Notes: generated by a model from the letters alone, not told the origin. A DNA stretch of 7,774 nt from an uncultured Ruminococcus sp. (GCA_902766575.1 CACXED010000015.1:1-7774), one strand, 5' to 3'. Counted from the stretch's first letter, positions 1-6,591 are shown. Numbers and translations: made by a program.

Positions 1-132
1 AAGCTCCGCGAGATCGACCGCAAGCTCTCGGACATAGTTCCGAGGCTCGAGGCGCTCAAGTCAGACGCTTCCGAGCCGGCGCGGCGCGAGCTTTCCGAGA
101 TAATTGAGGAAGTAAAAACCATTACCATTTAA
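1..132 (+). CDS. C-terminal end of a probable YlxM-type protein (partial)
   Basis: The frame starting at base 1 is open for 43 codons and ends at TAA (130-132), 15 nt before the ffh start codon. The visible residues are charged and helical (LREIDRKLSDIVPRLEALK, then a Glu/Arg-rich segment ending EEVKTITI), consistent with a C-terminal helix or short coiled coil. In Firmicutes the gene directly upstream of ffh is very often ylxM, a small helix-turn-helix protein linked to the signal recognition particle, whose C-terminus is of this character. The identification rests mainly on gene position, because the DNA-binding part lies outside the window. It could be another small helical protein. Close spacing suggests co-transcription with ffh. 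Confidence 0.55.
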   Translation, partial: KLREIDRKLSDIVPRLEALKSDASEPARRELSEIIEEVKTITI

Positions 133-147
133 TTCCGGGAGGGCGCG

Positions 148-1491
148 ATGTTTCAGAGCTTAGTCGATAAGATGACCGAGGCTTTCAAGAAAATCAAGGG
201 CAAGGGCAAGCTCACCGAGGCCGACGTCAAGGCGGGTATGCGCGAGATCAAGCTCGCTCTGCTCGAGGCCGACGTCAACTACAAGGTCGTCAAGGACTTC
301 ATTAAGACTGTCACCGACCGCGCCGTCGGAAGCGAAGTCCTCGAGAGCCTTATGCCGGCTCAGCAGATTGTCAAGATCGTCAACGAGGAGCTCTGCCAGC
401 TCATGGGCGGAACTCAGTCAAAGCTCAATATCTCCCCGAAGCCGCCGACGATAGTCATGATGGTCGGTCTGCAGGGAGCGGGCAAGACCACTCACGCCGC
501 AAAGCTCGCCGGAATGTACAAAAAGCAGGGCAAGCGCCCGCTGCTCGTAGCCTGCGATATCTACCGTCCCGCCGCGATAAAGCAGCTCGAGGTCGTCGGC
601 GCGCAGCTCGAGATCCCCGTCTTTCAGATGGGCGATCAGGTAAGCCCGGTCGAGATCGCCAAAGCCGGAATCGAGCACGCAAAAAAGCACGGTCATGATA
701 TGGTCTTCATCGACACCGCCGGTCGTCTCCACATCGACGAGGTGCTGATGAACGAGCTCAAGGACATCAAAGCCGCCGTCGAGCCGACCGAGATCCTGCT
801 CGTCGTCGACGCTATGACCGGTCAGGACGCGGTGAACGTAGCCGAGTCCTTCAACAATCTGCTCGACATCACCGGCGTTATCCTGACAAAGCTCGACGGC
901 GACACCCGCGGAGGCGCGGCGCTGTCGGTACGTCACGTCACCGGAAAGCCGATCAAGTTCGTCGGCACCGGCGAAAAGCTCGACATGATCGAGCCCTTCT
1001 ATCACGACCGCATGGCGTCGAGAATACTCGGTATGGGCGACGTGCTCTCGCTCATTGAAAAGGCTCAGCAGAGCTTCGACGAAAAGCAGGCGGCGGAGCT
1101 CGAGCGCAAGATGCGCGAGCAGACCTTCACGCTGACTGACTTTCTGGAGCAGTTCAAGCAGGTGCGCGGCATGGGCTCGCTCGACCAGCTGATGGGAATG
1201 ATTCCCGGAGTGAACACGGCGGCGCTCAAGGACGTAAAGGTCGACGAGCGTCAGCTCGACCGCGTGGAGGCTATAATCCTCTCCATGACCCCGGAGGAGC
1301 GCGAAAAGCCGGACATCATCAACGCCTCGCGCAAGCGCCGCATAGCCGACGGCAGCGGCATGAAGGTCGAGGACGTCAATCGTCTCTTAAAGCAGTACGA
1401 CCAGATGAAGCAGATGATGAAAAAGCTGTCGTCGATGACCGGCGGCAAGCGCTTCGGCAAAAAGGGCGGCAAGATGCGTCTGCCGTTTTAA
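148..1491 (+). CDS. ffh: Signal recognition particle protein Ffh (SRP54 GTPase)
   Basis: This is the protein subunit of the bacterial signal recognition particle. It binds 4.5S/scRNA and nascent signal sequences and delivers ribosomes to the membrane receptor FtsY in a GTP-dependent way. The 447 residues show the full N-G-M layout: an N-terminal helical bundle (about 1-90); a G domain with P-loop GLQGAGKTT (107-115), the SRP-specific DIYRPAA segment (137-143), DTAGR (189-193), TKLDGD (247-252) and the closing GTGE (273-276); and a Met-rich M domain from about 300. The M domain holds the RNA-binding helix-turn-helix SRKRRIADGSG (394-404) and a basic Gly/Lys tail. Length is normal for the family (about 440-450). 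The start is fixed by GGGAGGG at 137-143, four nt before ATG. It sits between a YlxM-like tail and rpsP, the usual Firmicutes order. Identification is essentially certain. Confidence 0.98.
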   Translation: MFQSLVDKMTEAFKKIKGKGKLTEADVKAGMREIKLALLEADVNYKVVKDFIKTVTDRAVGSEVLESLMPAQQIVKIVNEELCQLMGGTQSKLNISPKPPTIVMMVGLQGAGKTTHAAKLAGMYKKQGKRPLLVACDIYRPAAIKQLEVVGAQLEIPVFQMGDQVSPVEIAKAGIEHAKKHGHDMVFIDTAGRLHIDEVLMNELKDIKAAVEPTEILLVVDAMTGQDAVNVAESFNNLLDITGVILTKLDGDTRGGAALSVRHVTGKPIKFVGTGEKLDMIEPFYHDRMASRILGMGDVLSLIEKAQQSFDEKQAAELERKMREQTFTLTDFLEQFKQVRGMGSLDQLMGMIPGVNTAALKDVKVDERQLDRVEAIILSMTPEEREKPDIINASRKRRIADGSGMKVEDVNRLLKQYDQMKQMMKKLSSMTGGKRFGKKGGKMRLPF

Positions 1492-1510
1492 GAAAAGCGT
1501 TTTTGCCGTA

Positions 1511-1539
1511 TTCAATATCAAGTGAAAATTCCGTTATAA
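1511..1539 (+). promoter_or_regulatory. Possible promoter ahead of rpsP
   Basis: The 100-nt gap between ffh and rpsP is much more AT-rich than its flanks. It contains TTCAAT (1511-1516) and TTATAA (1534-1539) separated by 17 nt, a poor -35 with a moderate -10 box. A start point near 1546 would give rpsP its own transcript in addition to read-through from ffh. No convincing terminator is seen between the two genes. This is a weak match in AT-rich sequence. Confidence 0.3.
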
Positions 1540-1591
1540 GCGGTTTTCAATAAATATTTTAATCAAAACATTTTTCGGAGGAAACTTAAAA

Positions 1592-1837
1592 ATGGCTGTT
1601 AAACTCAGACTCACCAGAATCGGCGCAAAGAAGAACCCCTGCTACCGTGTGGTAGCGGCTGACTCTCGCTATCCCCGCGACGGACGCTTCATCGAGGTCA
1701 TCGGCACCTACAATCCGATGGTAGACCCCGTTGAGTTCAAGATCGACGCTGAGAAGGCTAAGAAGTGGATCGCCAACGGCGCTCAGCCGACCGATACCGT
1801 CAGAGCTCTGCTCAAGAAGACCGGCGCTATTGACTGA
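1592..1837 (+). CDS. rpsP: 30S ribosomal protein S16
   Basis: Small-subunit ribosomal protein S16, which binds 16S rRNA and helps assemble the 5' domain of the 30S particle. The 81-residue protein opens with the diagnostic block MAVKLRLTRIGAKKNPCYRV (1-20), followed by VVAADSRYPRDGRFIEVIG (20-38), the most conserved part of the family. The tail KKWIANGAQPTDTVRALLKK is also typical. Length is as expected for a short bacterial S16. A strong ribosome-binding site, CGGAGGAAA (1576-1584), sets the start. The stop is doubled in frame (TGA TAA, 1835-1840), as often seen in highly expressed genes. It follows ffh and precedes a KH-domain protein gene, the usual Firmicutes order. Confidence 0.98.
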   Translation: MAVKLRLTRIGAKKNPCYRVVAADSRYPRDGRFIEVIGTYNPMVDPVEFKIDAEKAKKWIANGAQPTDTVRALLKKTGAID

Positions 1838-1900
1838 TAACGCGGACGTCAAAGGTCTGAAAAGGAATTTTCGGACTCCACGACTCCACAGCTACTGCGA

Positions 1901-1905
1901 AAGGA
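1901..1905 (+). promoter_or_regulatory. Ribosome-binding site that decides the KH-protein start
   Basis: AAGGA at 1901-1905 directly abuts an ATG at 1906, so it cannot serve that codon. It lies 12 nt before the ATG at 1918, a slightly long but workable distance. This favours the downstream start. Confidence 0.5.
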
Positions 1906-1917
1906 ATGGTCACAGAT

Positions 1918-2154
1918 ATGATCGACTTGAAGCGTGTGCTTACCGATATCGCTAAGGTCATCGTCGACTCGCCCGAGCAGGTCTCTGTCACCGGCAAGAC
2001 CCGTGGAAACAACGTAGTCCTCGAGCTTCATGTCGCCGAGGACGATATGGGCAAGGTCATCGGACGTCACGGCAAGATCGCAAGATCTATCCGTCTCGTC
2101 ATGAAAGCCGCCGCAAGCACGGTCGGCAAGACGGTCACTGTTGAGATCAGATAG
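1918..2154 (+). CDS. khpA: KH-domain RNA-binding protein, KhpA/YlqC family
   Basis: Small single-KH RNA-binding protein. KhpA-family proteins bind RNA, often with the partner KhpB/Jag, and have been tied to cell-envelope and cell-division control in Firmicutes; that role here is taken from the family. From the ATG at 1918 the product is 78 residues: an N-terminal stretch like other family members (IAKVIVDSPEQVSV, 11-24), then the KH core GKVIGRHGKIARSIR (45-59) with the GxxG loop GRHG (49-52), and a final strand TVTVEIR. An in-frame ATG at 1906 would add MVTD but has no room for a ribosome-binding site. It lies about 80 nt downstream of rpsP and is the last gene before a strong terminator. 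In many relatives ylqD/rimM/trmD come next; they are absent here. Confidence 0.93.
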   Translation: MIDLKRVLTDIAKVIVDSPEQVSVTGKTRGNNVVLELHVAEDDMGKVIGRHGKIARSIRLVMKAAASTVGKTVTVEIR

Positions 2155-2168
2155 ATGATCAGCATGAA

Positions 2169-2209
2169 ATACCGCGCGGACAATCCTGTCCGCGCGGTAT
2201 TTTTATTTC
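2169..2209 (+). terminator. Strong intrinsic terminator of the ffh-rpsP-khpA cluster
   Basis: A perfect 14-bp inverted repeat, ATACCGCGCGGACA (2169-2182) and TGTCCGCGCGGTAT (2187-2200), encloses a 4-nt loop ATCC and runs into the T-rich TATTTTTATTT (2199-2209) on the plus strand. It starts 14 nt after the KH-protein stop. The T-tract reaches the stop codon of the convergent acetyltransferase gene (2208-2210). On the minus strand the hairpin is followed only by TTTC, so termination in that direction should be weaker, though the stem may serve both transcripts. Confidence 0.93.
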
Positions 2210-2708
2210 AGATTCGATAGATACAGCTCCTTATCGGCCGCTCCTTGCCCTGATAGACGCCGAGCCCCTCGGATACCGTCCTAAAGCCGCATTTCTCGAG
2301 CACCCGGAGCGAGGCTCGGTTCTCTGCAAGACAGACGCCGTAGATCCTGTCGATCCCGAGCGACGGGAGTATGACCGGAAGAAAGGCTCCGACCGCCTCC
2401 GTCGCGTAGCCGCGCCCGGTGAATTTTTCTCCGATGTGGTAGCCGATCTCATAGCCCTCGCTGATCGGCGACGCCTGAACATAGCCGACAAGCTCGCTCC
2501 CGAGCTTCACGGCGAGCACCTGCGGTTTTTTTAATTTCTCACGGCAGGTGATCAGATACGAAATTGTCTCTAAGGCTTCACCGACAGTTTCAAAGACCTC
2601 GTCGGGCAGATACCGCCGTGTGTCCTTATCGAGCGAGAGCCTATGCAGGCTCTCCGCCATCGACGGCTCAAGCTCGGTTATCAACAGTCTGTGGGTTTTG
2701 ATGGTCAT
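2208..2708 (-). CDS. GNAT N-acetyltransferase, RimJ/RimL-like
   Basis: Acetyl-CoA-dependent N-acetyltransferase of the Acetyltransf_3 (RimJ/RimL-like) type, 166 residues, about normal length. Visible marks are the early RLLITEL strand typical of this group (7-13), the acetyl-CoA loop in EKFTGRGYATEA (94-105, with G98, R99, G100), and the motif NRASLRVLEKCGF (130-142) that closes the cofactor site. The acceptor cannot be deduced: relatives acetylate ribosomal protein N-termini, small amines or antibiotics. The start is ATG at 2706-2708 because GAGAGG (2717-2722) lies 8 nt upstream; a GTG at 2715-2717 overlaps that site and is unlikely to be used. It begins 23 nt after the ATPase gene stop and is probably the last gene of the transporter operon, but GNAT genes often sit next to unrelated genes. 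Confidence 0.9.
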   Translation of the reverse strand: MTIKTHRLLITELEPSMAESLHRLSLDKDTRRYLPDEVFETVGEALETISYLITCREKLKKPQVLAVKLGSELVGYVQASPISEGYEIGYHIGEKFTGRGYATEAVGAFLPVILPSLGIDRIYGVCLAENRASLRVLEKCGFRTVSEGLGVYQGKERPIRSCIYRI

Positions 2709-2716
2709 GACGCGCA

Positions 2717-2722
2717 CCTCTC
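2717..2722 (-). promoter_or_regulatory. Ribosome-binding site that decides the GNAT start
   Basis: Minus-strand GAGAGG, 8 nt before ATG 2706-2708. It overlaps the alternative GTG (2715-2717), which rules against the three-residue longer form. Confidence 0.7.
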
Positions 2723-2731
2723 ATCACGCGG

Positions 2732-3493
2732 TCAGACGGGCGGATAGGCATACCCAAACTGTCCCCGCGCCTCGTCGTACACAAGCTCCGCGCCGAATAC
2801 CCGGCTGATAATTCCCGAGCGGCAGACCTCGAGCGGCGAGCCTGACATAACGGCTCTGCCGCCGTCGATGACCGCCGTCAGGTCGGAATAGCTGAACGCC
2901 AGCGGAAGATCGTGCAGCACCGCTATAACGCCCTTGCCGCCGTCCGCAAGCCCTCTCAGCGTCCGCATCAGCCCGAGCTGGTGCGAGATGTCAAGATAGG
3001 TCGTCGGCTCGTCGAGCAGGATGTATTCCGCGTCCTGCGCCAGCGCCATCGCGATATAGGCGTTCTGCTTCATCCCTCCCGAGAGCGACGCGAGCGGCCT
3101 GTCCGCGTATCCGAGCATACCCATCCGCTCCATCGCTTCGGCGGCGATCCTCCGATCCGCTTCCCGATATCTGCGCGGGTAGCTCAGGTGCGGGAATCTG
3201 CCGTGCAGCACGAGCTGACCGACCGTCATGTCGGGGACCGATCTCCCCTGCGGAAGATAGGCTATCCTCCGCGCGGTCTCCCGACGGCTGAGCGCCGAAA
3301 GGTCGCTCCCGTCGGCGAGAATCCTGCCGCTCTCCCTCGGGATTATACCGACGATCGCTTTCAGCAGCGTGCTCTTTCCCGAGCCGTTCGCGCCGATGAC
3401 CGCCGTCAGCTTTCCCTTTGGAAAGTTAAGGCTCACGCCCTCGAGAACGCGCTTATTCTTATAGCCCGCCGAGATATTTTCGAGTTCAAGCAT
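2732..3493 (-). CDS. ABC transporter ATPase, iron-siderophore/heme/cobalamin class (FecE/BtuD-like)
   Basis: Cytoplasmic ATPase that powers the importer encoded just upstream. The 253 residues carry every nucleotide-binding motif: Walker A GANGSGKST (34-42), Q-loop YLPQ (Q82), signature LSGGMKQ (137-143), Walker B YILLDEP (157-163), D-loop YLDI (166-169) and H-loop H194 in AVLHDLPLAF. The YLPQG...VLHGRFPH block is typical of the FecE/BtuD/HmuV group. The signature is slightly odd: Met replaces the usual Gln after LSGG, and Asn follows KQ where Arg is common. The ATG overlaps the permease stop by 8 nt (ATGCTTGA) and has a strong site GGGAGG (3502-3507), so translation is probably coupled. The substrate (iron chelate, heme, corrinoid or metal) cannot be told from the ATPase. 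Confidence 0.95.
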   Translation of the reverse strand: MLELENISAGYKNKRVLEGVSLNFPKGKLTAVIGANGSGKSTLLKAIVGIIPRESGRILADGSDLSALSRRETARRIAYLPQGRSVPDMTVGQLVLHGRFPHLSYPRRYREADRRIAAEAMERMGMLGYADRPLASLSGGMKQNAYIAMALAQDAEYILLDEPTTYLDISHQLGLMRTLRGLADGGKGVIAVLHDLPLAFSYSDLTAVIDGGRAVMSGSPLEVCRSGIISRVFGAELVYDEARGQFGYAYPPV

Positions 3494-4508
3494 CCGAGTG
3501 ACCTCCCTTGCCCTTTGCGAGGATGAACACGAAGAACGGCGCGCCTAAGAACGCCATGATTATCCCGACCGGAACCTCGTAGGGCGCGAAAAGCGTCCTC
3601 GCCGCCGTGTCGCAGAGACAGACAAAGCCTCCTCCGAACAGCGCGCAGAGCCCTATCAGCCCCGACGAGCGGCTCCCTGAGACCCGTCTGACCGCGTGCG
3701 GCACTATCAGCCCGACAAAGGACAGAAGTCCGGCGACGCTCACCGCCGAGCCCGCCAGCAGAGACGCTATAAGCAGAAAGACTATCCGCGCCGCTCTGGT
3801 GTTCATTCCGAGCCCCGACGCGCTCTCCTCGCCGAGGGTCAGCACGTCGAGCTCGCTCGTCAGCGTCGCAAGGACAGCCAGCGACAGGATCACTATCACC
3901 GCCGCCGGGATCAGCTTTTTGTAGGTCACGGACGAGAACTCGCCGACCCTGAAATCGCTGCTCATCACTCCGACCTCCGGGATGAGCGTGACTATCGCGT
4001 CGGAGATCGCGTTCAGAAAGCTGTTCAGCGCGACTCCGAGCAGTATCACCGTTCCGCGGGAGGCTCCGAGACCTCTCGATGCAAGGCTGACGCAGAGAAC
4101 CGCCAAAAACGCTCCGATAAACGCCGCTGCCGACAGCCTGAACCCGCCGTAGATCCCGAACGCCGTGCAGAGCGTCACCGCCAGCCCAGCGCCCGCGTTG
4201 ACGCCGATCACGCTCGGCGACGCGAGCCGGTTCGCGAGCACGCACTGTATCACCGCTCCAGAGACCGCCAGCGCTCCTCCGCAGACAAGGCAGGCAGCCG
4301 TTCTCGGAAGTCTCACATAGAGGAAAATCCTTCCGGCGGGCGTCTCAAAGCCCTTTGCAAAGGCTTCGGAGAGCTCGGCTATCGTCAGCCGCGTGCTCCC
4401 GAGACAGATCCCGGAAAACGCGGCGGCAATAAAGAATAAAGCCCCGGCAAGATACAGGAGCTTTATTCTTTTCTGATTATTTTTTGAGGATGTCACTGAG
4501 CTTTTCAT
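3486..4508 (-). CDS. ABC transporter permease, FecCD/BtuC family
   Basis: Integral membrane channel of an iron-siderophore/heme/cobalamin importer; the active form is usually a homodimer with two ATPases. The 340 residues are strongly hydrophobic with about ten membrane segments, the first at roughly 17-37. Family marks are the block GAVIQCVLANRLASPSVIGV (84-103) followed by NAGAG, the segment GASRGTVILLGVALNSF (148-164), SFVGLIVPHAVRR (263-275), which is the cytoplasmic coupling region contacting the ATPase, and EVPVGI (311-316) near the end. Length matches the family (about 330-350). The start at 4508 lies 32 nt inside the binding-protein gene and has a good site AGGTGG (4519-4524) 10 nt upstream, pointing to coupled translation. 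As the only permease gene here it should form a homodimer. Confidence 0.95.
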   Translation of the reverse strand: MKSSVTSSKNNQKRIKLLYLAGALFFIAAAFSGICLGSTRLTIAELSEAFAKGFETPAGRIFLYVRLPRTAACLVCGGALAVSGAVIQCVLANRLASPSVIGVNAGAGLAVTLCTAFGIYGGFRLSAAAFIGAFLAVLCVSLASRGLGASRGTVILLGVALNSFLNAISDAIVTLIPEVGVMSSDFRVGEFSSVTYKKLIPAAVIVILSLAVLATLTSELDVLTLGEESASGLGMNTRAARIVFLLIASLLAGSAVSVAGLLSFVGLIVPHAVRRVSGSRSSGLIGLCALFGGGFVCLCDTAARTLFAPYEVPVGIIMAFLGAPFFVFILAKGKGGHSDA

Positions 4509-5442
4509 ACGCTTCGTCCCACCTTGCGTTGGGCTTCTGATTAAAGAGACGCTTTTCCATGTGGTAGACGCGCCCCTCCTTTATCGCGCCGAGACTGCTC
4601 CACGCGGGATTTTCGGAGATCATCCGGTCGAAGCTCGCAATGGCGGCTTCGGTGTCGCTGCCCATCGTCACGACGAAGATCCGGTAGGGCTCGTCGCGCA
4701 GGACGCTCTCGACGCTGAGATTTTCAAGCAGACTCTCGTCGCTGTCGGCGATGTTCACACAGCCGAGATCGGCGAGCATCTGTCCGAGCACCGTGCCGTC
4801 ACTGTTCTTAGCCTTGACAAAGGTCGACGCGGCGCGCAGCACGAGCACTCTGCGTTTTTCAGACGGAATATCCGATTCGGCGAGATCGGATTTTATCTCC
4901 TCGACCCGCTTTAGCACCTCGAGCCCGTTCTTTTCGTAGAGATCGTCTCTGCCGGTAAGCTCGGTGCAGATTTTCAGCATCCGCAGATAGTCCTCTATGC
5001 CGTTCACCTCGAAATATGCTACGGTTATTCCGGCGTTTTCGAGAGCGCCCATCATCTCCACGTCGGCGGAGGTAGACGCGCTTGCCAGCACAAGCTCGGG
5101 ATCGGAGCCGAGCAGCAGCTCGAGGTTCGGCGAGTGCGCTCCGCCGAGATCGACCGCTCCGTCGAGCTCGAGCTCAAAATCGCTCCATGCGTCGCTCGCC
5201 GTTGCCGAGACCTTTCCGCCCGCAAGCTGCCAGACGTCGGCAAAGCTGCCTATGAGCGCCGCGACGCGCTCGGGGGACTTTTTGACATTGACGCTCCGGC
5301 CGAGGTCGTCGGTGAAGGTCAGGCTGTCCGAGCCGACCTCAGCCTCCGCGCCGCAGCCGGGCAGAATGACTGCCGCGATCAGCAGTATTACAGTCAGCAG
5401 GAGCTTTATCGACTTATTCGCCGAGGAGCTTCTTTTCGACAT
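4477..5442 (-). CDS. Substrate-binding lipoprotein of the FecCD-type importer (TroA/BtuF-like fold)
   Basis: Extracytoplasmic solute receptor anchored as a lipoprotein. From the ATG at 5440-5442 the protein has 321 residues: a basic start (SKRSSSANKSIK), a hydrophobic stretch and a lipobox ending LPGC with the lipid-modified Cys at residue 30. The mature part begins with the family motif TDDLGRSVNVKKSPERVAAL (44-63), has PNLELLLGSDPELVLAS (105-121), a long linking helix near 155-180, and the closing segment NPAWSSLGAIKEGRVYHM (268-285). This is the helical-backbone receptor layout used for siderophores, heme, cobalamin and metals. The start lies 29 nt inside the reductase gene; an in-frame TTG at 5448 would add only two residues. 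No good Shine-Dalgarno site precedes either start, so expression may depend on coupling. The ligand is unknown. Confidence 0.93.
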   Translation of the reverse strand: MSKRSSSANKSIKLLLTVILLIAAVILPGCGAEAEVGSDSLTFTDDLGRSVNVKKSPERVAALIGSFADVWQLAGGKVSATASDAWSDFELELDGAVDLGGAHSPNLELLLGSDPELVLASASTSADVEMMGALENAGITVAYFEVNGIEDYLRMLKICTELTGRDDLYEKNGLEVLKRVEEIKSDLAESDIPSEKRRVLVLRAASTFVKAKNSDGTVLGQMLADLGCVNIADSDESLLENLSVESVLRDEPYRIFVVTMGSDTEAAIASFDRMISENPAWSSLGAIKEGRVYHMEKRLFNQKPNARWDEAYEKLSDILKK

Positions 5443-6343
5443 ATTCAAATCCGAGACGCTTTATAGTATCGGCAAAGCGCTCTCCCTTTATTCCCTCGTC
5501 GCGGAAAAGGATAATTGCTCTGTCGATGACCTGCATGACCTCGTCCTGTGAGGTGAAGATCTTTGAGAGCGGTCTGCCCATCGCGGTCTTTTTGCCCCAG
5601 CGGCCGCCGACGCAGATCTTGTAGCCCTCGCTCGCCGTCTCGAAGGCTCCGAAGGGACATTTCTTGTGGCATCTGCCGCAGCTGTTGCAGACTGCCGGAT
5701 CGATGTGTATCTTGCCGTCGACGACAGACGCCGCCTTCATCGGGCAGGCGAGCTCGACCGCGCACTTCTTGCAGCCGCGGCACTTCTCAACGTCGGGAGT
5801 GAAGATGCGCTGACCGATAACGCCGAGGTCGTTGAGATCGGGCTTTACGCAGTTGTTCGGACAGCCGCCGACCGCGATCTTGAACTTATGCGGGAGAGCC
5901 GTGTCGTGATAGCCCTTGTAGAAGCGCTCGTGTATCTTCTCGCTGAGCGCGTAGGTGTCGATGAGACCGAACACGCAGGTCGTACCCTTGCAGGAGACGA
6001 CCGGGCGAACCTTTGCGCCGGTTCCGCCGGTCTCGAGCCCTCTGTCCTTAAGAAAGAGTATCAGCTCGGGGATATTGTCGTAGGGAACGCCCTGGATCTC
6101 GAGGGTCAGGCGGGTCGTGAGCGCGACCGCAGAGGAGCCGTAGAGCTCGGAAGCCTCGGCGACTGTCTTCTGCTCGGCGGCGGTTATCTTGCCGTTGCGG
6201 GTGATGACGCGGACGTTGAAGATGTCCTCATAGCGCTTGTCGCGCAGACAGCCAAGTCCCTTGACCTTGGCGATCTGCTCGGGAGTCAGTTTTCCGTTTT
6301 TCGGCTCGATGCCGACAAGCTCAAATGCTTTTGCCTTATCCAT
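5414..6343 (-). CDS. Small siroheme nitrite/sulfite reductase-like protein with two [4Fe-4S] ferredoxin clusters
   Basis: Cytoplasmic redox enzyme of the nitrite/sulfite reductase family (COG2221-like, related to AsrC and dissimilatory sulfite reductase-like proteins). Members use siroheme coupled to a [4Fe-4S] cluster for multi-electron reduction of sulfite or nitrite; the true substrate here is unproven. The 309 residues show a ferredoxin-like half-domain (about 42-110), cluster/siroheme cysteines C118, C123, C161 and C165 (VSCKGTTC and GGCPNNC), then two ferredoxin motifs: C188/C191/C194/C200 and C219/C222/C225/C229. The C-terminal GGRWGKK...GRPL block (246-259) also fits. The first cysteine pair is spaced C-x4-C rather than the C-x5-C of classical members. 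The start has AAAGGA (6354-6359) 10 nt upstream. It is the first gene of the overlapping importer operon, linking a redox function to metal/tetrapyrrole-type uptake. Confidence 0.92.
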   Translation of the reverse strand: MDKAKAFELVGIEPKNGKLTPEQIAKVKGLGCLRDKRYEDIFNVRVITRNGKITAAEQKTVAEASELYGSSAVALTTRLTLEIQGVPYDNIPELILFLKDRGLETGGTGAKVRPVVSCKGTTCVFGLIDTYALSEKIHERFYKGYHDTALPHKFKIAVGGCPNNCVKPDLNDLGVIGQRIFTPDVEKCRGCKKCAVELACPMKAASVVDGKIHIDPAVCNSCGRCHKKCPFGAFETASEGYKICVGGRWGKKTAMGRPLSKIFTSQDEVMQVIDRAIILFRDEGIKGERFADTIKRLGFEYVEKKLLGE

Positions 6344-6386
6344 GATATATATGTCCTTTCAGAATAAATTATGTCAAAAAAGTCAG

Positions 6387-6403
6387 CTCCGCTCGGAGCG
6401 GAG
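6387..6403 (-). promoter_or_regulatory. Leader hairpin ahead of the reductase operon (possible attenuator or operator)
   Basis: A perfect 7-bp inverted repeat with a 3-nt loop (minus strand CTCCGCT-CCG-AGCGGAG) lies between the promoter candidate and the reductase start. On the minus strand it is followed, after CTGAC, by six T's (6376-6381). The five-base gap makes it a poor standard terminator. It could be a weak attenuator, an mRNA-stabilising stem or a protein-binding palindrome. Confidence 0.45.
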
Positions 6404-6420
6404 AATCGCTTCTATATAAA

Positions 6421-6449
6421 ATAATATCACAACCTGCCGAAAAAAGCAA
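6421..6449 (-). promoter_or_regulatory. Probable sigma-A promoter of the reductase-importer operon
   Basis: On the minus strand TTGCTT (6444-6449) and TATTAT (6421-6426) are separated by exactly 17 nt, each box differing from consensus at two positions or fewer. Transcription would start near 6414 and give a leader of about 70 nt containing the hairpin at 6387-6403 and the ribosome-binding site. The surroundings are AT-rich, so a chance match is possible, but position and spacing are right. Confidence 0.55.
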
Positions 6450-6585
6450 TAACGCGAGGTCAGAATTTTCAAAATGGTAACAAAGCAAAAGAACCGCACG
6501 GAAGCAAAATAACATTGTCCCAAAAAAGACAAAATCCCCCCCGCGTAAGGGAAGATGCCATATCAAATCCGATGCCTTGTATAAA
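6450..6585. other. Non-coding AT-rich stretch, no gene recognised
   Basis: This is part of the 313-nt gap 6344-6656. Short open frames exist but none has a ribosome-binding site or recognisable residues. Visible features are an A-rich segment, a small inverted repeat TTGTC (6515-6519)/GACAA (6528-6532) around a run of A's, and a run of seven C's (6536-6542) that is complementary to the G-runs downstream at 6592-6615. It may be the other end of the G-rich element described next. Confidence 0.4.
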
Positions 6586-6591
6586 GTTTTT

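Noticed and set aside
1877..1891. Short direct repeat ACTCCACG/ACTCCACA between rpsP and the KH gene
   Set aside because: Only two imperfect 8-nt units with no associated structure; not enough to call a repeat feature.
3433..4245. 270-codon minus-strand open frame inside the permease/ATPase genes
   Set aside because: Its product is Arg-, Gly- and Ser-rich low-complexity sequence typical of a GC-rich gene read in the wrong frame; the permease frame carries all family motifs.
3696..4439. 247-codon plus-strand open frame opposite the permease gene
   Set aside because: Composition (Arg/Gln/His/Asp-rich, no hydrophobic core) marks it as an antisense shadow of the permease.
5666..6367. 233-codon plus-strand open frame opposite the reductase gene
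   Set aside because: It is an antisense shadow with no domain, while the minus-strand frame carries twelve well-placed cysteines of a known family.
6349..6377. Second promoter-like match on the minus strand (TTGACA at 6372-6377 with ACATAT at 6349-6354)
   Set aside because: The -35 is perfect and spacing is 17 nt, but transcription would start at or inside the reductase start codon and lose its ribosome-binding site, so chance is more likely.
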